Below, piece after piece: positions 6,529 to 13,366 of a stretch of DNA of 30,790 bases (the stretch's first letter is position 1; every line of letters begins with the position of its first letter). The notes below the pieces were generated by a model. It was given only the letters and a program-made list of their open reading frames with translations. It made no database searches and was not told the DNA's origin. Where the stretch lies: NCBI GenBank assembly GCA_031272345.1, contig JAISTZ010000155.1, forward strand, positions 1 to 30,790, read 5' to 3'. Both the position numbers and the translations under genes were made by a program. The stretch comes from Spirochaetaceae bacterium. GTDB lineage: Bacteria > Spirochaetota > Spirochaetia > Treponematales > Treponemataceae.

Positions 6529-8301
6529 ATGGAAGAAGCAGTTCAACTGGCGGTCGCTGAGGTTTCGGAATCAGTGACCATGGGGGTGTGGTTCCTGATT
6601 GCGGCGGCCCTTGTGTTCTTTATGCAGGCCGGATTCGCCATGGTGGAATCGGGATTCACCCGTGCAAAAAACGCGGGGAACATCCTGATGAAGAACCTGA
6701 TGGATTTCTGCATCGGCACCGTGGCCTTCACCTTGTTGGGCCAGGGGCTCCTGTGCGCAACCGAGGCGTCGATCGGGGAGTTCATGGGCGCGCCGAATCT
6801 CACCATTTTCACCGATCCCCTGAACTACGGCTGGTCCAGCTTCGTGTTCAACCTGGTGTTCTGCGCCACGGCAGCCACAATCGTGTCCGGCGCGATGGCG
6901 GAACGCACGAAGTTTTCCGCCTACTGCTGGTACAGCTTCCTCATCAGCCTGATCGTCTACCCGATTGAAGCGTATTGGGTGTGGGGGGCAAACGGCTGGC
7001 TGATAAACCGGGGGTACATCGACTTTGCGGGTTCCTCGGCGATTCACATGGTGGGGGGCGTTACGGCCCTTATCGGCGCGGCCATACTCGGTCCGCGAAT
7101 CGGCAAATACTCCAAGGGCAAGGACGGCAAGGTGATCGTCCACGCGATTCCCGGGCACAACCTGCCCATCGGGGCCCTGGGGTGTTTCATCCTGTGGTTC
7201 GGCTGGTACGGGTTTAACGGCGCGGCCGCCGGAACGACGGGCCAGATGGGGTCAATCTTCGGCACCACCACCATCGCGGCGGCGGTTGCCACCTGTGTCA
7301 CCATGTTCTTCACGTGGATTAAGAACGGCAAGCCCGACGTGTCCATGACCCTGAACGGCGCCCTGGCGGGGCTCGTGGCGATTACCGCGCCCTGCTCCAA
7401 CGTGGACGCCCTGGGTGCGCTCATCATCGGAGCTGTGGCGGGAATCCTCGTGGTGGTGGTGGTGGAATTCCTCGACCAGAAGGTGAAGGTCGACGACCCG
7501 GTGGGCGCGATCGCCGTGCACGGGGCGAACGGCATCTGGGGCACCATCGCGGTGGGCCTCTTCGCCAACCCCAATGTTCCGGGCGCGCCCTCGGGCATCA
7601 CCGGGGAGGCGGCCGCGGGGCTGTTCTACGGCGGCGGGGCAGGCCAACTGGGTATACAGGTCCTGGGGGTCCTTGCAATCCTTGGCTGGACAATCGTCAC
7701 CATGTTCATCGTGTTCATGGTTCTCAAGAAGACCGTGGGCCTCAGGGTTAAGCGGGAGGAGGAAATCGCGGGCCTCGACATCGGCGAGCACGGGCTCATC
7801 TCGGCCTATGCGGACTTTGCCCAGTTGCTCCAGGCGTCTCCCCTGGAAGACCCCTCGGACATCGTCCCCGGGGCGGTTCCCGTGGCCCAGGCTGTGCCTG
7901 TGGAAATCGTCACGCCCCCCACCACGAGTCCCGCGGGGGCAAAGTTCAGCAAGGTGGTCATCATCACCAGGCAGAACAAGTTCGACGCCCTCAAGGACGC
8001 CCTCAACGAGATCGGCGTTACCGGCATGACCGTGTCCAACGTGATGGGCTGCGGTGTGCAGAAGGGGGCCAACGAGATGTACCGGGGCGTCCCTGTGGAA
8101 GTCAACCTGCTGCCGAAAATCAAGGTGGAAACGGTTGTGTCCAAGGTGCCCGTGCGCTCGGTGATTGAGTCCGCCAAGAAGGCCCTGTACACGGGCCACA
8201 TCGGGGACGGCAAAATATTCATCTACAACGTGGAAAACGTTGTCAAAATAAGAACGGGTGAAGAAGGCTATGCGGCCCTCCAAAATCTAGGGGAAAAGTA
8301 G
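6529..8301 (+). CDS. amt: Ammonium transporter (Amt) with fused C-terminal PII signalling domain
   Basis: A 590-residue fusion. Residues 1 to about 410 are an Amt channel with about eleven membrane segments. It has the AERTKFSAY loop and the pore twin histidines His173 (SSAIHMVGG) and His331 (AIAVHGANGIWG). A Pro/Ala/Val-rich linker follows (about 440-470), then a PII (GlnB/GlnK) domain at 475-590. The domain has GVTGMTV, QKG, a T-loop YRGVPVEVNLLPK, TGHIGDGKIF and IRTGEEG. PII proteins sense ATP/ADP and 2-oxoglutarate and gate Amt channels by inserting the T-loop. Here sensor and channel are one chain. The residue matching E. coli GlnB Tyr51 is Val, so uridylylation at that site is not possible. 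The start ATG has AAGGAG 6 nt upstream. Its leader matches glnN. Confidence 0.95.
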   Translation: MEEAVQLAVAEVSESVTMGVWFLIAAALVFFMQAGFAMVESGFTRAKNAGNILMKNLMDFCIGTVAFTLLGQGLLCATEASIGEFMGAPNLTIFTDPLNYGWSSFVFNLVFCATAATIVSGAMAERTKFSAYCWYSFLISLIVYPIEAYWVWGANGWLINRGYIDFAGSSAIHMVGGVTALIGAAILGPRIGKYSKGKDGKVIVHAIPGHNLPIGALGCFILWFGWYGFNGAAAGTTGQMGSIFGTTTIAAAVATCVTMFFTWIKNGKPDVSMTLNGALAGLVAITAPCSNVDALGALIIGAVAGILVVVVVEFLDQKVKVDDPVGAIAVHGANGIWGTIAVGLFANPNVPGAPSGITGEAAAGLFYGGGAGQLGIQVLGVLAILGWTIVTMFIVFMVLKKTVGLRVKREEEIAGLDIGEHGLISAYADFAQLLQASPLEDPSDIVPGAVPVAQAVPVEIVTPPTTSPAGAKFSKVVIITRQNKFDALKDALNEIGVTGMTVSNVMGCGVQKGANEMYRGVPVEVNLLPKIKVETVVSKVPVRSVIESAKKALYTGHIGDGKIFIYNVENVVKIRTGEEGYAALQNLGEK

Positions 8302-8348
8302 GCGCTGAACGCATAGGAGGCGATCCGCGCCGGTTGTTGTTGCACGAG

Positions 8349-8388
8349 GAGCGCCGGTTACCGTCATGGCAGCCGGCGCTCTTTTTTT
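8349..8388 (+). terminator. Intrinsic terminator of amt-PII
   Basis: GAGCGCCGG (8349-8357) pairs perfectly with CCGGCGCTC (8373-8381), followed by seven T residues (8382-8388). It lies 47 nt after the amt stop and just before the next promoter. Confidence 0.9.
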
Positions 8389-8394
8389 GTCACG

Positions 8395-8423
8395 TTGACA
8401 GGCGCCCCCGGGCCTGATATGCT
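8395..8423 (+). promoter_or_regulatory. Leaderless sigma-70-type promoter of the rRNA methyltransferase operon
   Basis: TTGACA (8395-8400), 17 bp, TATGCT (8418-8423), then only TTCCCC before the ATG at 8430. The expected transcription start coincides with the start codon, and no Shine-Dalgarno exists. Confidence 0.8.
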
Positions 8424-8429
8424 TTCCCC

Positions 8430-9629
8430 ATGCTCCTGTGTACGGCCCTCTGCGCGATCGGCGCAGAAAAGGTCCTGGGAAACGAACTCAAGCAACTGGG
8501 CTTCACCCTTTCCGCCCCGGAAACCCACGGGGGATACGCCGGGCGGGTGCGGTTTTCCGTCCCCGCCTGGGAGGACCTCTACCGGGCCAACCTCTGCCTC
8601 CGCACGGCGGACCGGGTGTTCCTGGAGGCCGCCTCATTCAGGGCGGAGGACTTCGATTCCCTCTACGAAGGGACCTACCGGGCGGACTGGCAGGATTTTT
8701 TTAAGAAGAACGTCCGTGTCACCGTCGACAAGGTGCGGACTCATGGGAGCCGCCTGGCCTCGGAACACAGTGTGCAGACCGTGGTGCACAAGGCCCTGAG
8801 CAAAAAGCTCTGCGATTCCTTCCGCATGGTGAACCTGCCGGAAAGCGGGGCGGAGCAGGCTGTGCGGGTCTATGTTGACAACGGCCTCGTCACCCTGGGG
8901 GTGGACACCTCCGGGGAGGCCCTGCACAAGCGGGGCTACAGGACCCAGGGCGGGGACGCGCCCCTCCGGGAGACTCTGGCGGCGGTTCTCCTGCACCTGG
9001 CCCTCTGGCGGCGGAAGCTGCCCCTCCACGACCCCTTCTGCGGCTCGGGCACCATCCCCTGTGAAGCCCTCCTCTACGCCTACAACGCGCCCCCGGGCAT
9101 CGGGCGGTCCTTTGCCCTGGAGAACCTCGCCTTCTTCGACCGTCGCCGGGCAGAGGATGTGCGCCGCAGGGAGGCGGAGAAGATCCGGAGCGACTGGGTC
9201 GTGCGGATCACCGGGAGCGACATCGACCCCAATGCGGTGGAGGCCGCCAGGGGGAACGCCGAGCGGGCCTGTGTCACCATAGGGCGGGCCTTGCAGCTTA
9301 CCGGGCGGGACGGGCGGATCGAGCGGCCCCGGTTCACCCCGGAGGATTTTTCGTCCCTGAAGGCCCCCTGGGAAGAGGGGGTCCTCCTGGGGAATCCCCC
9401 CTACGGGGAGCGCATGGGCGGCCCGGAGGCGGCGGAGGAGGTCTACCGCACCATGGGGGTGTTGTTTGACACCTTCCCGGGGTGGAAGAAGGGGTTCATC
9501 ACCTCCCACGGGGACTTTGAAAAAGCAATAGGCCGGCGGGCCGGGCAAACCTGGGCCCTCAAAAGCGGCAAACTCGACACATACTTTTATTTTTTCGGGG
9601 AGACTCATGTCAATCGTTGTGGAACATGA
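8430..9629 (+). CDS. THUMP-domain class I methyltransferase, RlmL-like 23S rRNA guanine-N2 methyltransferase
   Basis: A 399-residue protein. The N-terminal 160 residues look like a ferredoxin-like plus THUMP RNA-binding region, including RVTVDKVRTHGSRLASE. The C-terminal Rossmann methyltransferase domain has the SAM-binding DPFCGSGTIPCEA motif (about 200-212) and the catalytic NPPYGERM motif (about 325-332), as in the RlmL/YcbY N-terminal half and TrmG10-type enzymes. It probably methylates a guanine in 23S rRNA. It lacks the second (RlmK) half found in the E. coli protein, as is usual in many phyla. The ATG follows a consensus -10 by 6 nt with no Shine-Dalgarno, so translation is probably leaderless. 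The last 23 bp overlap the TetR gene. Confidence 0.88.
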   Translation: MLLCTALCAIGAEKVLGNELKQLGFTLSAPETHGGYAGRVRFSVPAWEDLYRANLCLRTADRVFLEAASFRAEDFDSLYEGTYRADWQDFFKKNVRVTVDKVRTHGSRLASEHSVQTVVHKALSKKLCDSFRMVNLPESGAEQAVRVYVDNGLVTLGVDTSGEALHKRGYRTQGGDAPLRETLAAVLLHLALWRRKLPLHDPFCGSGTIPCEALLYAYNAPPGIGRSFALENLAFFDRRRAEDVRRREAEKIRSDWVVRITGSDIDPNAVEAARGNAERACVTIGRALQLTGRDGRIERPRFTPEDFSSLKAPWEEGVLLGNPPYGERMGGPEAAEEVYRTMGVLFDTFPGWKKGFITSHGDFEKAIGRRAGQTWALKSGKLDTYFYFFGETHVNRCGT

Positions 9630-10200
9630 AAAACGCAGGCGCGAAATACTCGACAATGCCCTCGACGTGTTCATCGAAGAGGGGTACGACGAAGTCACCT
9701 TTCAAAAAATCGCCGGGCGCTGCGGCATTACCCGGACGACTCTGTACATTTATTTTAAAAGCAAGCGCGACCTTTTTATCGGGGCCATCAGGCAGCTCAC
9801 GGGTTCTGTGGAGACGAAAATCAAGGCGCTGATTCAGGACGAGGGGATTTCCAACAGGGAGAAGCTCCGCCGCACCATGAGGATGATCTTTGAGGCCTGC
9901 ATGGAAAACCGGAAGCTCTTCCAGGTGACCATCGTGTATCTGCTCAGGCTCAAGACCGCGGGCAAGTCCCCGTCGGAGCGGGTGCGCCGGCGGACAATCC
10001 GGCTGCGGCACCTGCTTTCGTCAATTTTAATCGAGGGAATCAACCGGGGGGAATTCCGGGGGGTCAACATCAAAAGGGCGAATGAGATTCTCTTTGCCCT
10101 GGTGGAGACTCTGGTGTTCCGCCTGGCGGTGTATGACCGGGGCGCGGAGGAGGCCCTCGTGTCGGCGGCGGACTTGGTCATCGACAGCATCACGGCGTAA
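9607..10200 (+). CDS. TetR/AcrR-family transcriptional regulator
   Basis: A 197-residue protein of typical TetR length. The N-terminal helix-turn-helix spans about residues 10-56, with ILDNALDVFIEEGYDEVT, IAGRCGITRTTLYIYFKSKRDLF and the usual Tyr-x-Tyr/Phe recognition region. The C-terminal ligand-binding domain is poorly conserved, as in the family, so the inducer is unknown. The ATG is preceded by GGGGAG and lies inside the 3' end of the methyltransferase gene in another frame, implying translational coupling. No divergent efflux gene is adjacent. Its target may be elsewhere, or may be the promoter at 8395, where I did not see a clear palindrome. The macrodomain gene follows after 34 nt. 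Confidence 0.92.
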   Translation: MSIVVEHEKRRREILDNALDVFIEEGYDEVTFQKIAGRCGITRTTLYIYFKSKRDLFIGAIRQLTGSVETKIKALIQDEGISNREKLRRTMRMIFEACMENRKLFQVTIVYLLRLKTAGKSPSERVRRRTIRLRHLLSSILIEGINRGEFRGVNIKRANEILFALVETLVFRLAVYDRGAEEALVSAADLVIDSITA

Positions 10201-10234
10201 GAGGGGCTGCGCGCCCAGCCGGAAAGGAGGTCCT

Positions 10235-10741
10235 ATGGGAACCATACAAATCATTCAGGGGGACATCACGTCCCTCAGGGTCGACGCGATCGTGAACGCG
10301 GCGAATTCGTCCCTCCTGGGGGGCGGCGGGGTTGACGGGGCCATACACCGGGCGGCGGGCCCGGAGCTCCTTGCCGAGTGCAGGACTCTGGGGGGCTGCA
10401 AGACCGGGGACGCAAAGCTCACCAGGGGCTACCGGCTCCCGGCGAAATTCGTGATTCACACGGTGGGGCCCGTCTACAGCGGCGGCAACCGGGGGGAGGC
10501 CGAGCTCCTGGCTTCGTGCTACAGGAAGTCCCTCCTCCTGGCGTCGAAACAGGGGCTTTCGTCCATCGCGTTCCCGTGCATTTCCACGGGGGTGTACGGC
10601 TATCCCTTCGACGCGGCCTGCCGGGTGGCCCTGGCCGCCCTCAGGGAAACCCTGCCCCAAACGGGGCTGCGGGAGGTGTTCCTGGTGTGCTTCGGCCCTT
10701 CGGACTTCGGGGCCTACCGGAAAATCTTCGCCGAGGGATGA
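10235..10741 (+). CDS. Macrodomain protein, probable O-acetyl-ADP-ribose / ADP-ribosyl hydrolase
   Basis: A 168-residue single-domain protein of the MacroD/YmdB type. The ADP-ribose pocket is visible: QGDIT (residues 8-12), VNAANSSLLGGGGVDGAIH (20-38) with the catalytic Asn and Asp of the NAAN...GGGVDGAIH loop, TRGYRLPAKFVIHTVGP, and the phosphate loop ISTGVYGYP. Such enzymes remove ADP-ribose from acidic residues or deacetylate O-acetyl-ADP-ribose. The ATG has a perfect AAAGGAGG 5 nt upstream. It is the third gene of the methyltransferase-TetR set and ends 7 bp from the convergent lipoprotein gene. No sirtuin or ADP-ribosyltransferase partner is visible nearby. Confidence 0.93.
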   Translation: MGTIQIIQGDITSLRVDAIVNAANSSLLGGGGVDGAIHRAAGPELLAECRTLGGCKTGDAKLTRGYRLPAKFVIHTVGPVYSGGNRGEAELLASCYRKSLLLASKQGLSSIAFPCISTGVYGYPFDAACRVALAALRETLPQTGLREVFLVCFGPSDFGAYRKIFAEG

Positions 10742-10748
10742 GGGGGCA

Positions 10749-11345
10749 TCAGTCTTCCAGCATACCCTTCAGGATCTTTAAGGCCCCTTCAGTTCTGGAT
10801 ACCTTGCCTTCCCGGACATTTTTAGAACCCGGGGGCAACAATATATTGCTGCGGTCAAGGTCCTTTGACCAGACAGTCCCTGACTGGGGATAGTTCCTGC
10901 CGACAAGTGAAAGGCCCTTGCCGTTATAGATAAAACAGGCATAGGACATGACCGTGTCCTTGTGCCTTTCAAGCGGCGAAAGTCCGCTGTCAATGGTGAC
11001 ATTGGATACCGGGCTGATTATAAGGGCGCCTGCGTTCTTTTTGGGAATGATGATTCCCGACATATAATCATATACGATATAATCTCCGTCCTGGAGATTA
11101 AACACCGAAAAGTCCATGCCGGAAGCATCAAATACCGCCGACTTGAAGCCCCCGCCGTGGTACATCTGATCGAGGGTTTCTTCAAGGACAAGCAGAAATT
11201 TTTCGTGCTTATTCTTGAACGCCAGTTCCGCAGCCGCCTTCTCGGCGTTTTTACGCTCCTGTTCTTTGAAATACTCACCGATGCTCGAACATGAAGCGCT
11301 CAGCAAGAAGATCGCTGCCATCGACAGTTCAACAAACTTTTTCAT
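10749..11345 (-). CDS. Small lipoprotein of unknown function
   Basis: The product has 198 residues. A lipoprotein signal peptide ends in LLSASC with Cys19 as the probable acylated residue. A short Lys/Glu-rich helix follows (EYFKEQERKNAEKAAAEL), then a domain with alternating hydrophobic strands that I do not recognise. The ATG at 11345 was chosen over an in-frame upstream start at 11426 because it puts the signal peptide at the N-terminus and has AAAGGA 7 nt upstream. It has its own promoter at 11431-11460 and a leader with two hairpins. The base composition (more AT) differs from the signal peptidase gene upstream and the macrodomain gene. It could be an outer-membrane-attached spirochaetal lipoprotein. 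Confidence 0.75.
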   Translation of the reverse strand: MKKFVELSMAAIFLLSASCSSIGEYFKEQERKNAEKAAAELAFKNKHEKFLLVLEETLDQMYHGGGFKSAVFDASGMDFSVFNLQDGDYIVYDYMSGIIIPKKNAGALIISPVSNVTIDSGLSPLERHKDTVMSYACFIYNGKGLSLVGRNYPQSGTVWSKDLDRSNILLPPGSKNVREGKVSRTEGALKILKGMLED

Positions 11346-11360
11346 TTTTTTCCTTTCCTT

Positions 11361-11408
11361 CCAACAGTGAGCCGTTGGCGCTTTATTGATTGCGGGGTTA
11401 TCCCCGCA
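11361..11408 (-). promoter_or_regulatory. Two leader hairpins upstream of the lipoprotein gene
   Basis: On the minus strand TGCGGGG-ATAA-CCCCGCA (11408-11391) is a perfect 7-bp hairpin. CCAAC/GTTGG (11378-11361) forms a second one that ends directly at the GGAAGG Shine-Dalgarno region. Neither is followed by a T-run, so they look like stability or translation elements rather than terminators. Confidence 0.5.
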
Positions 11409-11430
11409 CGTATACCGCAACCCCATAACA

Positions 11431-11460
11431 ATTAAATCCCCCTTGTGGTTTAAATGTCAA
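11431..11460 (-). promoter_or_regulatory. Promoter of the lipoprotein gene
   Basis: On the minus strand TTGACA (11460-11455), 18 bp, TTTAAT (11436-11431). The predicted leader is about 80 nt and contains the two hairpins at 11361-11408. A further hairpin, GGGCAGCA with TGTTGCCC (11497-11477), lies just after the signal peptidase stop and may mark the end of that transcript. Confidence 0.65.
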
Positions 11461-11515
11461 GCTCTCTTAATCGTGTGGGCAACAAAAGCTGCTGCCCGCG
11501 GCGGGGGCTCGCAAA

Positions 11516-13321
11516 CTAATGCTTCCCCAGCACGCCGAACCGCGAGAGGGGCCACACCCGCACCACCGGGGACCCCAGGATGCTCCGGGCGTTCACCCCC
11601 TGGGGGTCGATGTTCGAGTAGTAGAGCAGGGGCATGGGGTCCAGGGCCGTGAGGGGCCGCAGGGTGTCCTCGTAGGAGTGGCGCATGTCCAGGGAATTGA
11701 ACCGGTTGTCCCCCATCATGAAGAATTCGTCCCTGGGAATGAAGGCGGGGGAACCGTCCGGGGTGTTCGGGGGAAAGAGGGGCATGTTCCGGCGGTCAAG
11801 GAGGAAGGCGTAGCCGTTCAGGGCCTCCGCTTCTTCCATGAGGGCCCGCTTGGCTTCGTCCCGGCCCCACTGGGACGAGGGGGCCCCCACGGCGGTGAGG
11901 GCGGCGTTCCGCACGGCCATGCGCCCGAAGGCCCGCTTGAGGAGCAGGTTGAGCCTGAGGTTCGCGTCGTCGTAGAGGTTGCCCCCGGCGAGGAGCTCCG
12001 GGGTGTTCACGTCGGGGGGAAGGTCCGAGGCGAAGAGGGCCGGGGGGAGCTCGCCGATCCAGCCGGTCATAAATTCCGTGAACCACTCCTCCCCGCCGGC
12101 CACGGTGAGGAGCTTCCGGGTGATTTCCTCGTTCAGGGTGAAGAGCCGGTACTCAAAGAAATCCCCCCTGGACACGAGGCCGGAGAAATCCGCCCCGTCC
12201 CCGGCGGGCCCCCTGAGTCCTTTCCTTATTGACGCGAATTCCCGGGCAAGGGAGCGGCAGTCGTCCCGGAGTTCCCCGTAGGACACGCTGTTCCGCCGGG
12301 CCTCCACGGCGATCATGGAGTCGTACTCGGCCTGGGAGATGGGGACGGAGCGCACCCCCCGCAGGATGCCCTGGGGAAGGGACGCCAGGTTCCACTGGGC
12401 CCAGTCGTCCTTGACGGGCTTGAAGCCCGTGCCCTCACGCCGGGCGTAGAGCACCCCGTCCTGGAGGAGGAGCTGCTCCCCAGGCTCCCCGGTGACCCGC
12501 TTCACCAGGGGGTCCGCCTTGGGGTTCCCCTCCTGGTCGACATTGAGGTTCACCCCGGTAAAGGTGAGCATGAACACGAGCTGGGACACGAAGGTCTTGA
12601 CCTCGGATTTTCTGTCCTGGGAATAGTGGGGATTCCGGAAGACCACGATGTCACCCCGGCGGTAGGTGCGCAGCCTGGGGAGGCCGATGGACGACAGGGG
12701 GAACCGGGAGCCCGAGGGGGTCTTGAACACCACAACCCTGTCCCGCACCAGGAATTCGCTCACCATGGACTCCGAGGGGATTTCGTACAACTGGACGATG
12801 AAGAGGTGAATCAGCGTGACCAGGCAGACCGCCTGCACCAGGGCGTCCACCCACTCCAGGGCCTCCCGGATGATTCTGCGGGGGCCCCAGCCGGTCCTGG
12901 GCCGTTCACCCCGGCCCGGGAGGGCCGCGCGGCTTTTTTGGAGCAGGGGGTTGGCGGCCCACACGCGCTTGTCCGCGAGGAACCGCAACGCCAGGGAGGA
13001 CAGCACGAAGAGGACGGCCCACAGGGCCACGGTGACCGCATCCAGGGCGAAGGGGGCGCCCTCGTCCCCGGCGCGGCGCAGCACAAAGGAGCACAGGTGC
13101 ACGAAGGGGAGGTACTGGAGGAGCTTCCGCATGACCGGCACGGCCCTGGCGTCACTCTTGCTCACCAGAAAACGGGCGCAGAGCAGCAGGGCGGCCCAGA
13201 AGACCAGGGAGACCGGAAGGGCCAGGAGGGAAATGTCGGGATGAACGGAGACGTTGAGGAGCGCAAAACCCGCCGCCAGGATCCAGACGGCGCGGATTAA
13301 CAGGGTGAGCTTTTTTGCCAT
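11516..13321 (-). CDS. lepB: Signal peptidase I, unusually large, with multiple N-terminal membrane segments
   Basis: A 601-residue signal peptidase I, which cleaves signal peptides outside the inner membrane. Three to four hydrophobic segments lie in residues 7-110 and another near 158-178. Catalytic boxes are IPSESM with Ser185, the RRGDIVVFRNP box (221-231), VKRVTGEPGE with the general-base Lys274, and MMGDNRFNSLDMR (535-547). Between the lysine box and the GDN box there are about 235 residues, mostly helical, well beyond the E. coli enzyme. The ATG at 13321 is preceded by TGC-TATACT ending 6 nt upstream, with no Shine-Dalgarno, so the message looks leaderless. An open frame continues upstream of 13321 antisense to the fumarase gene and was not used. 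Confidence 0.92.
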   Translation of the reverse strand: MAKKLTLLIRAVWILAAGFALLNVSVHPDISLLALPVSLVFWAALLLCARFLVSKSDARAVPVMRKLLQYLPFVHLCSFVLRRAGDEGAPFALDAVTVALWAVLFVLSSLALRFLADKRVWAANPLLQKSRAALPGRGERPRTGWGPRRIIREALEWVDALVQAVCLVTLIHLFIVQLYEIPSESMVSEFLVRDRVVVFKTPSGSRFPLSSIGLPRLRTYRRGDIVVFRNPHYSQDRKSEVKTFVSQLVFMLTFTGVNLNVDQEGNPKADPLVKRVTGEPGEQLLLQDGVLYARREGTGFKPVKDDWAQWNLASLPQGILRGVRSVPISQAEYDSMIAVEARRNSVSYGELRDDCRSLAREFASIRKGLRGPAGDGADFSGLVSRGDFFEYRLFTLNEEITRKLLTVAGGEEWFTEFMTGWIGELPPALFASDLPPDVNTPELLAGGNLYDDANLRLNLLLKRAFGRMAVRNAALTAVGAPSSQWGRDEAKRALMEEAEALNGYAFLLDRRNMPLFPPNTPDGSPAFIPRDEFFMMGDNRFNSLDMRHSYEDTLRPLTALDPMPLLYYSNIDPQGVNARSILGSPVVRVWPLSRFGVLGKH

Positions 13322-13327
13322 GGCCGG

Positions 13328-13360
13328 AGTATAGCAGAAAATACAAAAAGGGGCTATCCT
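13328..13360. promoter_or_regulatory. Divergent, overlapping leaderless promoters of lepB (minus) and fumarase (plus)
   Basis: The two start codons are separated by 45 bp. On the minus strand TGC-TATACT (-10 at 13333-13328) ends 6 nt before the lepB ATG. On the plus strand TATCCT (13355-13360) ends 6 nt before the fumarase ATG. With 17-bp spacing each -35 position would fall on the other promoter's -10, and neither -35 matches the consensus well. Simultaneous occupancy by two polymerases seems impossible. Confidence 0.65.
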
Positions 13361-13366
13361 GTGGCC

